From Deltaproteobacteria bacterium (GTDB lineage Bacteria > Myxococcota_A > UBA9160 > UBA4427): 64,000 nucleotides of DNA. A model generated the notes under the pieces. It had not been told where the DNA came from and did not search any database. It worked only from the letters and a program-made list of their open reading frames with translations. The stretch lies in assembly GCA_019310975.1 (NCBI GenBank), contig JAFDDH010000014.1, positions 1 to 64,000 of the forward strand. The letters are read 5' to 3'. Below, one piece after another: positions 19,491 through 29,561 of this stretch (within the stretch, counting starts at the first letter, position 1; each line of letters opens with the position of its first letter). A program made the translations under genes and the position numbers.

Positions 19491-20519
19491 GTGCGCAAGC
19501 TGTTGGCTCTCGCCATTCTCATTGCCTGCTTCATTCCCGGCATCGGGGCCGGGGAGGAGTCGACGACGTCCGGGCCGGCTGCGGTTTCCGCGCGCGGGCC
19601 CTCGACCCAGCTGGGAATCGGCGGACATCCGCAGACCCTGGACCGACGCAGGCTCGCGGCCACGCAGAGGACGTCCCGCCTCGCAATGGATCCACGCATG
19701 AACGCGCTGCCCGGCGCGCAGGACCCCGACATCCGCCAGCTCTGGGAGCTGGCGCTATCGCTCGAGGACCGCGGCGAGAGAAAGAAGGCCGCGAGCGTCT
19801 ACGAGAGCATCGCGCCGCACATCCAATTCTCGGCGGCCGCGCACTGGCGGATTGCCCGTATGCACTGGCGGATCGGTGATCTCATGCCCAACAACGAGAT
19901 CAAGGGCTCGGGCGCCTATGCGCAGTACAGAATCGCCGAGAGCTGGGCGCGGCGTGGGCTCGAGATCGATGAGAAGTGTGCGGAGTGCATGCTCTGGCTC
20001 TACGCCGCTCTCGGACGCATCACGGTCTCAGAGGGACTGCTTTCGGGCGTGAAGTATGCGCGCACCATGTCGACCCTACTCGACGACGGCATCGCACTGC
20101 AGCCCAGCTATCGCGACAGTGACATCAACTCGACGCTGGGCAACCTCTACTACGCGCGCGCGATCTTCAACCGGATGGTGCCGGACTGGTGGTGGTTGGG
20201 CATCCTGGTGGGCGTGCGCGGCGACAGGGAGCAGGCGCTTCGGGACATCGACCAAGCGCTCGCCCTGAATGGCAACCGGATCGACTATCAGGTCGAGAAG
20301 GGGGCCGTGTTGATGTGTCTCGGGTCGACGAGGAGCCGCGAGCAGCGCATCGAAGAGGGGCGCGTCGTACTGCGCGAGGCGATGACCTTCGAGCGAAGAT
20401 TCGAGACCGACGAGCTCGATCTGCAGCTGGCCCAGCAGATGATCGAGACGCCCGAGAAGGCCTGCGGATTCACCCGCGAAGGCTTCGTCGACGTCGCGGG
20501 CGAGGCCAAGAAGCTCTAG
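19491..20519 (+). CDS. secreted TPR-like protein (RMDN/TatT-like)
   Basis: signal peptide MRKLLALAILIACFIPGIGAG; repeat-like helices; GLEIDEKCAECMLWLYAALG. Confidence 0.75.
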   Translation: MRKLLALAILIACFIPGIGAGEESTTSGPAAVSARGPSTQLGIGGHPQTLDRRRLAATQRTSRLAMDPRMNALPGAQDPDIRQLWELALSLEDRGERKKAASVYESIAPHIQFSAAAHWRIARMHWRIGDLMPNNEIKGSGAYAQYRIAESWARRGLEIDEKCAECMLWLYAALGRITVSEGLLSGVKYARTMSTLLDDGIALQPSYRDSDINSTLGNLYYARAIFNRMVPDWWWLGILVGVRGDREQALRDIDQALALNGNRIDYQVEKGAVLMCLGSTRSREQRIEEGRVVLREAMTFERRFETDELDLQLAQQMIETPEKACGFTREGFVDVAGEAKKL

Positions 20520-20529
20520 CCCGGCTAGA

Positions 20530-21561
20530 TCAGAGCTCGCCGAGCAGATCGAGGGCCGCCGACGCCAGGCCGTCCACCTGATCGCGGAAGAGGTCGGTGT
20601 CGGCCTGATTGCCCATCACGCCCTTGAGATAGCGCGCCAGCACGCCCTCCACGATGGCGGCCAGGCGCCAATACTGAAACGCCCGGTAGTACGCGATGCC
20701 ACCGGCGTCGCGCCCGGTCAGCGCCTCGTAGCGTGCCACGACCTCTTCACGCGCCGCGAAGCCCTCCGCCGAGGTGGGTGACATGGCGGCCCCGCGACCG
20801 GTTGGGCCGGCCTCGCCGGGATGCGACCAGTTGTTGAGCAGATAGCCGAGATCCGCGAGCGGATCTCCGAGGGTGCAGAGCTCCCAGTCGAGTACGGCCG
20901 CGATGTGCCCCTTATCAGTGGTCAGCATATTGCCAATCCGATAGTCGCCGTGCACGATGCCACTGCCCAGCTGCTCCGGCTTCTTCGCCTCGAGGCCCGC
21001 GAAGACCTCCTCCATGGCCGGCAGCTCGCGGGTCTTCGTCTTCTCCCACTGCGTACGCCAGCGCTTGAGCTGACGCGAGAGGTAGGCCTCCTTGCGGCCG
21101 AGATCGCCGAGCCCGACGTCCTCGGGTACCACGCTGTGCAACGCGACCAGCACCTCGATGACTTCATCGCCGAGGCGCCCACGCGCGCTCTCGTCGAGCC
21201 TCTTGGCCGTCTGTATCTGATCCCCGAGCACGTAGCCGTCCACGTAGGCCATCACGTAGAAGGGCGCGTCGTTGATGCTCTCGTCCTCGCACAGGCCGAG
21301 TGCGAGCGGGACCGGCACAGCGGTGTTCGCCAGGGCTGAGATGATGCGATGCTCGCGCGCCATGTCGTGTGCGGTGGCGATCACGGCGCCAGTCGGCGGA
21401 CGGCGCAGCACGAACCGATGGCCCGCCGCGTCATCGACCTTGTAGGTGAGATTCGAGTGCCCACCCTTGATCAGCGAGAACTCGAGTGGCGGCACGGCAT
21501 CCTCGACGTGCTTGGCGAACCACTCGTTCAGCCCCTCGGCCCGGATCCCCTTGATCGTCAT
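20530..21561 (-). CDS. phosphotransferase family protein (APH/ACAD10-like kinase fold)
   Basis: IVHGDYRIGNML, VLDWELCTLGDPLADLGYLLNNW; start MTIKGIRAEG at 21561. Confidence 0.92.
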   Translation of the reverse strand: MTIKGIRAEGLNEWFAKHVEDAVPPLEFSLIKGGHSNLTYKVDDAAGHRFVLRRPPTGAVIATAHDMAREHRIISALANTAVPVPLALGLCEDESINDAPFYVMAYVDGYVLGDQIQTAKRLDESARGRLGDEVIEVLVALHSVVPEDVGLGDLGRKEAYLSRQLKRWRTQWEKTKTRELPAMEEVFAGLEAKKPEQLGSGIVHGDYRIGNMLTTDKGHIAAVLDWELCTLGDPLADLGYLLNNWSHPGEAGPTGRGAAMSPTSAEGFAAREEVVARYEALTGRDAGGIAYYRAFQYWRLAAIVEGVLARYLKGVMGNQADTDLFRDQVDGLASAALDLLGEL

Positions 21562-21769
21562 CGATGCCACCCCTTCGTGTGCCCGCCCGGCGCCCCGGTC
21601 GAGTATACAGGCGCGAAAGCCCGATCCGGCAGCGAGGCACGAGGCTATCATGTCGGGAGCATGTCAGGCGCATTTCAGGAGCATGTCAGGACAAGGTCGA
21701 ATCCGATGAATTTCAGCCGCGAGACGGGGAAGGGGCGCAGCACCCTGGACCTTGCGAAGGGGATACGCG

Positions 21770-22579
21770 ATGGACGCAGACCGCATCCGCCCGCCCGCCG
21801 TGGCGGGCCGCTTCTATCCGGGTGATCCCGCCGAACTCGACGCATCGGTGCGGAGCCATCTCGCGCTCGCGCGCAGCGCGGCGGAGGATGAGCCACCCGA
21901 TACGCATCTGAAAGCCGTGATCGTCCCGCACGCCGGGTTTGTGTACTCGGGCTCGGTAGCGGCCAGCGCCTATCTGCGGGTGGCCGCCGTGGCGTCGCGA
22001 GTGCGGCGCGTGGTCCTGCTCGGCCCCTCGCACCGGGTCTTCGTCCAGGGGCTGGCCAGCAGCAGCGCGGATGCCTTCGCGACGCCGCTTGGCAGGGTCC
22101 CACTCGACCGCGATGCGATCGCGCGCGCGGAGACCCTGCCCGCGGTGGTCGCCGACGACACCGCTCACGCAGACGAGCACAGCCTCGAGGTGCAGCTGCC
22201 CTTCCTGCAGTCGGTGCTCGGCGATTTCCTGCTGGTGCCCTTCGCGGTGGGAGAAGCCAGTACCGAGGAAGTGGACGAGCTGCTCGAGCTGCTCTGGGGC
22301 GGCGACGAGACGCTGATCGTGATCAGCTCCGACCTCAGCCACTACTACGAGTACGACACGGCTCGCCGCCTCGACCGGGCGACGATGCGCGCCATCGAAG
22401 CCCTGGATCCGGAGGATCTCGACGCCGAGTCCGCTTGTGGTCGGATTCCGGTGTGCGGTCTGCTCGCCGCGGCCCGCCGATACGGTCTCACCGCGCGCAC
22501 ATTGGATCTGCGCAACTCTGGCGACACCGCCGGATCGCACGACCAGGTGGTCGGCTACGGGGCGTGGGCATTCGCCTGA
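21770..22579 (+). CDS. amrB: AmmeMemoRadiSam system protein B (MEMO1 family)
   Basis: RPPAVAGRFYPGDPAEL, VPHAGFVYSGSVAASAY, SSDLSHYYEYDTA; ATG at 21770. Confidence 0.9.
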   Translation: MDADRIRPPAVAGRFYPGDPAELDASVRSHLALARSAAEDEPPDTHLKAVIVPHAGFVYSGSVAASAYLRVAAVASRVRRVVLLGPSHRVFVQGLASSSADAFATPLGRVPLDRDAIARAETLPAVVADDTAHADEHSLEVQLPFLQSVLGDFLLVPFAVGEASTEEVDELLELLWGGDETLIVISSDLSHYYEYDTARRLDRATMRAIEALDPEDLDAESACGRIPVCGLLAAARRYGLTARTLDLRNSGDTAGSHDQVVGYGAWAFA

Positions 22580-22691
22580 ACCGAGCGGTCGTGTCGGTCG
22601 CCTTTGCCCCGGCTCGCCCGGGGTGCTTCAATCGGCCTGGGGCGGGCTCGATCGATCCGGCCCTCGTCCCCTGCACGGACCGGAGTCTCGA

Positions 22692-24239
22692 GTGAGCCAA
22701 GCAAAGCCCCAGGTCGAGGCGCGCCGCGGCGCCCTCTTCACCCTTGTCACCTGCGTCACCCGCGTCACCTGCGTCACCGGCGTCACCGGTCTGCTCCTCG
22801 CACTCTCGTTGGTCGCCGCGGGCTGCGGGGGCGGCGGCCAGCCGCAGCGCAAGCAGACCGTCCTCGCCACCGACTTCGACGACGCCAAGGTGGGCGAGGA
22901 GTCGGCGCGCGGGATGGCGGCCGAGATGGGCATCGTCGACGACCCGGTGCTGACGAGATACGTCGAGAAGATTGGCATGCGAATGGTCCCCTTCGCACCG
23001 ATCCGGCCCTTCGTCTACAAATTTCACGTCGTCGATCAATCCGCCCCCAACGCCTTCGCGCTACCCGGCGGCTACATCTACATTTCGCGCGGCCTGCTCA
23101 CACTGGTGAACTCCGAGGACGAGCTGGCCTGCGTGGTGGGGCATGAGATCACCCACGCCGCCGAGCGACACGCAGCGGGACGCCAGGAATACATGCGGCG
23201 CATGAACCCGCTCGCGATGGGCTACCTGCGCTACGGACAGATCCAGGCCTACGGCCGCGAGCACGAGCGCGACGCGGACCGCGGCGGGCAGATCATCGCC
23301 TCGCGGGCCGGCTACGACCCGATGGGCATGGCGAAGTTCATGCAGGACCTCGATGCGATGACGCGCCTCGAGCTGGGCTGGTCGCGGCTGCCGAGCTTCT
23401 TCGACAGTCACCCCTCCTCGCCCGAGCGCGCAGCCACGGCGGCACAGCGCGCGCAGAGCCTCTCGTGGATCCCACAGCCCCACGTCGCCAGGACCCAGGA
23501 GGACTTCCTGCACAAGCTCGAGGGCCTCGTGCTCGGCAACGACCCCAAGGAGGGCGTGTTTCGCGGCGAGACCTTCCTGCACCCGGACATGAACTTCGCG
23601 CTGCGCTTCCCGGACGGCTGGCAGCTGGTGAACTCGCGCCGGGCGGTGGGCGCCATCGAGCCGCACGGGGACGCCATGATCTCGATGACGGTGGCGGGCC
23701 CCGGCGACGATCCCGAGGCCGCCGCGCAGCTCTTCATCCACGGCGAGCTCAGGCAGGCGCGCGGCCAGGTCACGCGCGCCCAGTCGATCAGGGTCGGCGA
23801 CTACGAGGCGTACCGAATCGAGATCGAGGTGGGAGCCGTGAAGACCGGCGGGCACCTCACCTTCCTCGCCCACGAGGGCATGATCTACCGCATCGACACC
23901 ATCTCCAGGGCCGGCAAGGTGAGCCAATTCGAAGGACGTGGCCGGGCCGTGGTCCGCAGCTTCCGCGGACTCACGCCCGAGGAGCGCGAATCATTCAAGA
24001 TCGTCACCCTCGGGCTCGCCAAGGCGATGGAGGGAGAGCCGCTCGCGGCGCTGAGCGCCCGCTCGGGCAACGCCCTCGATCTGGGCACCACCGCGGTCCT
24101 GAACGACATGCACATCGATACGCGGCTCCGTGAAGGTCAGCTCGTGAAGATCGGTGTCGCGACCCCCTACGTGCCCGAGGCCGCGACGCCGCCCGAGCCG
24201 CACGATGTCGACAAGCGGAGCTCGCAGGGCGGGGTGTGA
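22692..24239 (+). CDS. M48 family metallopeptidase, lipoprotein
   Basis: SLVAAGCGGGG lipobox; NAFALPGGYIYISRGLL; VVGHEITHAAERHA; GTG start 22692. Confidence 0.92.
   Translation: MSQAKPQVEARRGALFTLVTCVTRVTCVTGVTGLLLALSLVAAGCGGGGQPQRKQTVLATDFDDAKVGEESARGMAAEMGIVDDPVLTRYVEKIGMRMVPFAPIRPFVYKFHVVDQSAPNAFALPGGYIYISRGLLTLVNSEDELACVVGHEITHAAERHAAGRQEYMRRMNPLAMGYLRYGQIQAYGREHERDADRGGQIIASRAGYDPMGMAKFMQDLDAMTRLELGWSRLPSFFDSHPSSPERAATAAQRAQSLSWIPQPHVARTQEDFLHKLEGLVLGNDPKEGVFRGETFLHPDMNFALRFPDGWQLVNSRRAVGAIEPHGDAMISMTVAGPGDDPEAAAQLFIHGELRQARGQVTRAQSIRVGDYEAYRIEIEVGAVKTGGHLTFLAHEGMIYRIDTISRAGKVSQFEGRGRAVVRSFRGLTPEERESFKIVTLGLAKAMEGEPLAALSARSGNALDLGTTAVLNDMHIDTRLREGQLVKIGVATPYVPEAATPPEPHDVDKRSSQGGV
22746..22790. 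repeat. 9-bp tandem repeat gtcacc(tgc/cgc/ggc/ggt), 5 copies
   Basis: read directly; encodes (V-T-C/R/G) repeats in the M48 signal peptide. Confidence 0.95.
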
Positions 24240-24516
24240 TTCGGCTCACCGCGACGCAGAGTCCCGTGTCGCATCGGACGGACCGTTCGCCCGCGTCCGA
24301 TCGCGGTCGAGCATTCCGACAGAATCATTTTCGCCCGGCATGGATCCGTGCGACCCTCGGCCAGGCATTGGCATCGCGGAGACAGGCGATAGGTGCCGGC
24401 CTCGGGGGTGAGGGGTGATCGACGTACATCCTCGGCCGTGTGTATCAAGCGGCTGCGATGTCGGGTCGATGTACTCGGCAGCGCGACATCCGCACGCGAA
24501 TCCTGGGGAACCCGTC

Positions 24517-26082
24517 ATGAAGACTCGATCCATCCAACGCTCGATCCTCTGTGGGCTGATCTGCACCCTGCTGCTTGCACCCGCCGTGGCGATCGCCGAC
24601 TCCTGGAGCTTCGTCGGATCGCGCCACCAGGCGATGGGCGGCACGGGCGTCGCCTTCTCGGACGACAGCACGAGCGCCTACTGGAACCCGGCGAATTTCG
24701 CGTGGCAGAAGGGCTGGGACGTTCAGATCCCGATCACGTTGGACGCCAACGTCGAGAATCAGGCGATCCAAGGGATCAGCAACCTGATCGTGACGGCGGC
24801 AGATCTCGAGCAGGACATCGAAGACTTCCTCAACTGCCCGCTGGGCTGCTCCGGCACCCCCCCCAGCGGACAGGCGCGGGAAGAGCTGATGGGCTTCCTG
24901 CTCCAGCTCGCCACCTACGGCCAGAACGGAGAGGCCGTGCACGCCAACTTGTCGATCGGACTGTCCGGGCGGTACAACAGCATGGGCTTTTCCGCTCTCT
25001 CGCTGACGACCGCTACGGTCTTTCCGAACGTCGACCTCGAGAACGTGGGCCTCAGCTCGGTCGATTTCGACGTGATCATCGGAACCGGCCAGGTCCCGGT
25101 CGACTCCGGTCTTGCCGCCCAGATTTCAGCTCGCGCCGATGTGACGCTCTTGCCCCAACAAGTCCAGCAGCTCGTGTGGCTGGCTGAGCTGGCCGGTGGC
25201 AATACGAGCGATCCCCGGATTCGAAGCTTTCTCGGCACCCTGGCCGCCAACACCTCCCAGGACACCAACCCCTTCGCGTCCAACGACACCGGTGCCCTCA
25301 CAGCGGGCGTCTCGACCCAGGAGTTCGGCTTCAGCTACGCGCACAAGATCCCCCTCCCCTTCCACTCCAGGACGGGGCGAGCCGGCCGATCCATCCTGCG
25401 TTACCTCGACAACCGCACGTCGCTCGGCGTAACCCTCAAGTACATGCTGGGCATCACCTTCCTGAAGACGTTCCAGTACGCGGACACCGACAGCACGGGC
25501 GACATCTTCGGCGAGTGGATCGACTCGGGAGACAGCGAGTTCAGCCACAACTTCGGCCTCGACCTGGGCTTCTCGTGGCGGCCGCTCGACTTCGTGAACG
25601 TCGGGCTGGTGGCGCGCAACGTGAACAGTCCGGCCTTCGACATCGCGCCCTTCATCAGCCCGACGACGGGCCAGTACGTCACCGAGGTCGAGCTCGACGC
25701 CCAGGTCCGGATGGGCGTCGCACTGATTCCGATCCGCCACCTCACGCTGGCGATGGACATCGACCTCACCGAGAACCAGATCAAGACACTGCCGGGCTTC
25801 AGGTCGCGAATCCTCTCACTCGGGGCCGAGTACGACCTGCCGATCGGAAAGAACTTCGGCCTGGCGTTGCGCGTGGGCGGCTACAACAATCTCTCGGGCA
25901 GCGTCAATCAGGACTGGGCGATCACCGCCGGCCTGGGCCTGCGCGTGGGCCTCTTCCAGCTCGACGCCTCGCTGGGCAGTTCCTTCGACGACGAGATCAT
26001 TCGAACCGATACCTATACCTATACGACGCTACCGACCCGATTCAATGTCGGCCTGGGCCTCAAGTTCGAGAAGAGCTTCTAG
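24517..26082 (+). CDS. TraF-like (PF13729-type) outer-membrane beta-barrel protein
   Basis: signal peptide; SRHQAMGGTGVAFSDDSTSAYWNPANFA; barrel-like C-terminus ending KFEKSF. Confidence 0.75.
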   Translation: MKTRSIQRSILCGLICTLLLAPAVAIADSWSFVGSRHQAMGGTGVAFSDDSTSAYWNPANFAWQKGWDVQIPITLDANVENQAIQGISNLIVTAADLEQDIEDFLNCPLGCSGTPPSGQAREELMGFLLQLATYGQNGEAVHANLSIGLSGRYNSMGFSALSLTTATVFPNVDLENVGLSSVDFDVIIGTGQVPVDSGLAAQISARADVTLLPQQVQQLVWLAELAGGNTSDPRIRSFLGTLAANTSQDTNPFASNDTGALTAGVSTQEFGFSYAHKIPLPFHSRTGRAGRSILRYLDNRTSLGVTLKYMLGITFLKTFQYADTDSTGDIFGEWIDSGDSEFSHNFGLDLGFSWRPLDFVNVGLVARNVNSPAFDIAPFISPTTGQYVTEVELDAQVRMGVALIPIRHLTLAMDIDLTENQIKTLPGFRSRILSLGAEYDLPIGKNFGLALRVGGYNNLSGSVNQDWAITAGLGLRVGLFQLDASLGSSFDDEIIRTDTYTYTTLPTRFNVGLGLKFEKSF

Positions 26083-26101
26083 GCCGCCGTCGCAACGGGG
26101 C

Positions 26102-27541
26102 TCAGAGACCGAAGGGGCCCAGCTCGCCGTCGTCGATCAGGCTCTTGAGGTGTCGGTCGAGACGCGGGTTGGCGCCGAGGATGCGGCGCAGGCGGGCCTT
26201 CTCGAGCACCAGCACCCAACACTTGCCGTCCGCCACGACGCTGGCGCGCGCGAACTCGTCGCGGGCCGCCGAGCGCGCGCCGAAGACGTCGCCGGGTGCC
26301 AGACTGCCGAGGAGCTTGTCGGTCTCGTCGTCCTCGACGTCCATCGTGCCCGCCAGGAGCACGAAGAGCCCTTCCCCGGGCACTCCCTGCTCGAGAACCG
26401 GGACCGCGTCCTGGACCTCGAGGAAGCGGAACTGGCGCGCCACGCTGGGTCGATCCGCGCGGCTGAACGCCGCAAAGAAGGGATGCGTGCTGATCTGCCG
26501 GTCGATCAGCCGCTGGCGCAGGAAGCGCAGCAGCACCTTGGACATCTCGGGCCGACCGCGGATCAGCGACCACATCAACTCGCGATCCATCCCGATCAGT
26601 CGCGAGTCGACCAGCGCCTCGATGGTTGCGTTGCGCGGCTGGTTGGTGACGAGTCCGGCCTCACCGAAGAACTCGCCCTTCTCGAGCACCGCCATGCGCG
26701 TGCGCGGCGGCCCTTCGGCGATCGGAATCACGGCGCCCTCAACCACGACGTAGAGACAATCCGCCGCTTCGCCCTCACGAAAGAGCGTCTCGCCCTCGTC
26801 GATGCGCACCACGCTCACCAGAGCCATCAGCCTATGCAGCGTCGCCGCATCCAGAGACCCGAAGAGCGGTATGTCCGCGAGCTCGCGACTGGCCACCGGC
26901 GACTCGACCAGATCGTCCGTTGCACTCGGGAGAGCGGTGACCCCGGTGCCGCCGGCATGCAGCGGCTCGCTCGCGTGCACGGCGTCGACGAGGTCGACGT
27001 CCAGCTCGCCGAGCGGGTCCAGACCGCTGCCCGTCTCGTCGAGCGGAATCTCGGCCACGCGCCTGGGATCCCCGTCGCCGAGCTGGACGCCGCGCGATCC
27101 CGGAATCACCTCGGTGAGCTCGAGCTCCTCGAAGGGGGCGCGCGGATTCTGCGGCATCGAGAAATCGTCCGCCCCCGTCTCGATCGCGGGCGCCGTGCGC
27201 GGAGCAGTCTCGGGCCCACCGGGCTCCGTGTAGAGCAGATGCAGACAATCGAGGGTGGCGGGGTGATCGGGCTCGATCTCCAGGATCTGCTGGCAGGTCG
27301 CGATGGCGGCCAATACCTCGCCCGCGTCGATCTGGAGCTCGAGCGCGCGCGTGAAACGCGTGAGCGCCTGATCGCCATCGCCGAGCTCGAGAAGCGAGCG
27401 GCCCGCGCGCTCCAGCCAGGTCGGGTCGTCGGGCTCCAATGCCTCGAGCTGCAGGTAGACTTCCAGCGCGGACGCGTGATCACCCGAGCGCAGGGCGAGG
27501 GAAGCCTTGCGGCGCAGCTCCTGGTGATGGGGAAGGGCCAT
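26102..27541 (-). CDS. TPR protein with two cyclic nucleotide-binding-like domains
   Basis: N-terminal TPR; FREGEAADCLYVVVEGAV, GEFFGEAGLVTNQPRNATIEA; second CNB-like VPVLEQGVPGEGLFVLLAGTMDV. Confidence 0.85.
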   Translation of the reverse strand: MALPHHQELRRKASLALRSGDHASALEVYLQLEALEPDDPTWLERAGRSLLELGDGDQALTRFTRALELQIDAGEVLAAIATCQQILEIEPDHPATLDCLHLLYTEPGGPETAPRTAPAIETGADDFSMPQNPRAPFEELELTEVIPGSRGVQLGDGDPRRVAEIPLDETGSGLDPLGELDVDLVDAVHASEPLHAGGTGVTALPSATDDLVESPVASRELADIPLFGSLDAATLHRLMALVSVVRIDEGETLFREGEAADCLYVVVEGAVIPIAEGPPRTRMAVLEKGEFFGEAGLVTNQPRNATIEALVDSRLIGMDRELMWSLIRGRPEMSKVLLRFLRQRLIDRQISTHPFFAAFSRADRPSVARQFRFLEVQDAVPVLEQGVPGEGLFVLLAGTMDVEDDETDKLLGSLAPGDVFGARSAARDEFARASVVADGKCWVLVLEKARLRRILGANPRLDRHLKSLIDDGELGPFGL

Positions 27542-27826
27542 TCTCTCCTTATCGCTCCATCGGTCCTCGCGCTTGACCGGCGGGCAGCGGGCTCTCGGGG
27601 GGGCGTGGACGCATCGAGGAGCGGGACGCCGACGTGAGCCCCGTCACCGGCGGCGTCCGCTTCGGGGTGCGCGATTCTTCGCTTCACCCGCTCTGGTGAA
27701 CGACCGAAGCGGGGAGACCCCCCCGTGGCGCGGAGACGTCATGGCGATCAACCCCTCCGAAGCCCGAGTCCTGCTCGGCACCCTGCTGCAGCCCTATCGC
27801 GAGGTGGGCTATCGCCAGTGAGGCGT

Positions 27827-28027
27827 ATGGTGGGGCATAGTGAGGTGGTGATCACCAGCGGGCCCACCGGCGCCCGCTACCGCCTCGAGTGCTTCGTGAG
27901 CCGCGTGGACTCGCGCGAGCAGACCGTCAGCGTCTCCGCCATCGCCAGCGAGATCGGTGCCCGTCGCTGGCATCCCACTCAGATCGCCGTGGGCTTCAAC
28001 GTCCTATCCGACGGATCGATCCGCTAG
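27827..28027 (+). CDS. small protein of unknown function
   Basis: 66-aa ORF MVGHSEVVITSGPTGARYRLECFVSRVDSREQTVSVSAIASEIG...; possibly frameshifted relative to the upstream peptide at 27741. Confidence 0.35.
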   Translation: MVGHSEVVITSGPTGARYRLECFVSRVDSREQTVSVSAIASEIGARRWHPTQIAVGFNVLSDGSIR

Positions 28028-28113
28028 AGCCCGCCGGCCCCTCATGTCTGGCGAACCTACCATGACATCGCGTCGCCACAACACGCGCCGGTCGGGAGGA
28101 ACGGACGTCGGAT

Positions 28114-28797
28114 ATGGAGATCTTCTGGGAGCTGCACGCTGACTTGCCCCAACAGGCGCCTGGCTCGGATGCGCTGACCGCTGAGGTGGGGCCGGGACGA
28201 CAGACACTGGTTCTCGCCCGCGAGACCGAGGCACAGGTCTTCGCCATCGATCTGCTGCCGCCCTTCCTCGAGGTGCTGCGCGAGCGGGCCGAGTCCGCGG
28301 GACTCTCGGGTCGCATCCGGGCCCAGCGGATGTCGATGAGCGATATTTCGTTCGCCGACGCGTCCTTCGACCTGATCTGGAGCGAAGGGGCCATCTACAA
28401 CATGGGCTTCCTCCGCGGGCTGCGAGCGTGGCGACGCCTGCTTCGGCCCGGCGGGCACATCGCCCTGACCGAGGCGTGCTTTCTGGTACCCGACCCGCCG
28501 GACGAGGTCACCGAGTTCTGGGCCGAGAGCTACGCCGGCATGCAGGACATCGATGGCTGTCTCGCTTCTGCACGTGTCGCGGGCTATCGCGTGGTCGACC
28601 ACCGGGTCCTGCCCGAGAGCGCGTGGTGGGACGGCTACTACGGCCCGCTGCTGGCACGCAGCCAAGCACTTCTGGGCAAGTACGCGGGCGATCGCGACGC
28701 CATCGCCCAGATCGAGCAGGGTATTCTCGAGTGCGAGCTCTACCGCAATCACTCGGCGAGCTACGGCTACGTATTCTACGTGCTCGCCGCCGACTGA
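28114..28797 (+). CDS. class I SAM-dependent methyltransferase
   Basis: VFAIDLLPPFLEVLRERAESAGLSGRIRAQRMSMSDISFADASFDLIWSEGAIYNMGF. Confidence 0.9.
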   Translation: MEIFWELHADLPQQAPGSDALTAEVGPGRQTLVLARETEAQVFAIDLLPPFLEVLRERAESAGLSGRIRAQRMSMSDISFADASFDLIWSEGAIYNMGFLRGLRAWRRLLRPGGHIALTEACFLVPDPPDEVTEFWAESYAGMQDIDGCLASARVAGYRVVDHRVLPESAWWDGYYGPLLARSQALLGKYAGDRDAIAQIEQGILECELYRNHSASYGYVFYVLAAD

Positions 28798-29414
28798 TGG
28801 CTCTTGCGCGCCCCGCCGGGTGTCACAGCGCGTAGATGAGCGCGCTCGTTCAAGCTGCCGACGCTGCGCACACCACTCCCCCCTGCCGCCAGGAAGCGGT
28901 TCACACTCGTATAGTCGGGATTGAAGAAGAGCTTGAAGCCGAGGCCGATCACGTGGGACGCCCAGGTATTGATCACGCCACCGTGACAGAAGACCACCAC
29001 GCGCCCGCCCGGATTGGCAGCGATGATGTCTTCCATTCCGGCGAGCACGTCGCGCCGGAAGTCATCGAGATCCATGCCGTCGGGATAACCGCGTGACATG
29101 AAGTCGAGCCAGGCCTGGTAGTCGCGCTCGCGTAGCTCTTCGAGTGGCACATAGACCTGGCTGTCACGATCGTACTCTGCGACGCGCGACTCGAGCTCCA
29201 CCTCGAGCCCCAACGTCTCGGCCAGGGGCAGTGCGGTCTGATGGGCGCGCTGCAGATGACTCGAATAGATGCGATCGATGCTTTCACTGCCGAGATGGGC
29301 GGCCACGGCCAGCGCCTGCGCGTGCCCCAACTCGGAGAGCGCAGGATTGGCCGGAGCACCGTCCACTCGCTCGACAGTGAGGGGCAGCCCGTGGCGGACC
29401 AGGATCAGCTCCAT
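28776..29414 (-). CDS. histidine phosphatase family protein
   Basis: ILVRHGLP N-terminal RHG motif; IYSSHLQRAHQTALPLAE; VVVFCHGGVINTW. Confidence 0.93.
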   Translation of the reverse strand: MELILVRHGLPLTVERVDGAPANPALSELGHAQALAVAAHLGSESIDRIYSSHLQRAHQTALPLAETLGLEVELESRVAEYDRDSQVYVPLEELRERDYQAWLDFMSRGYPDGMDLDDFRRDVLAGMEDIIAANPGGRVVVFCHGGVINTWASHVIGLGFKLFFNPDYTSVNRFLAAGGSGVRSVGSLNERAHLRAVTPGGARKSHQSAAST

Positions 29415-29561
29415 GGCCGCGCATTGTAGCCAGCTCTACGAATGCCGGGCTCGCGCCTCCTGCGGCGGAGCGACCGGGCGGCTAGTGCTGCCGCCACGTT
29501 CTATTGCATAATCCCGGAAACGGCGTCCGGCGCCACGAGGACGCGCAGAGGGAGGGACTCC

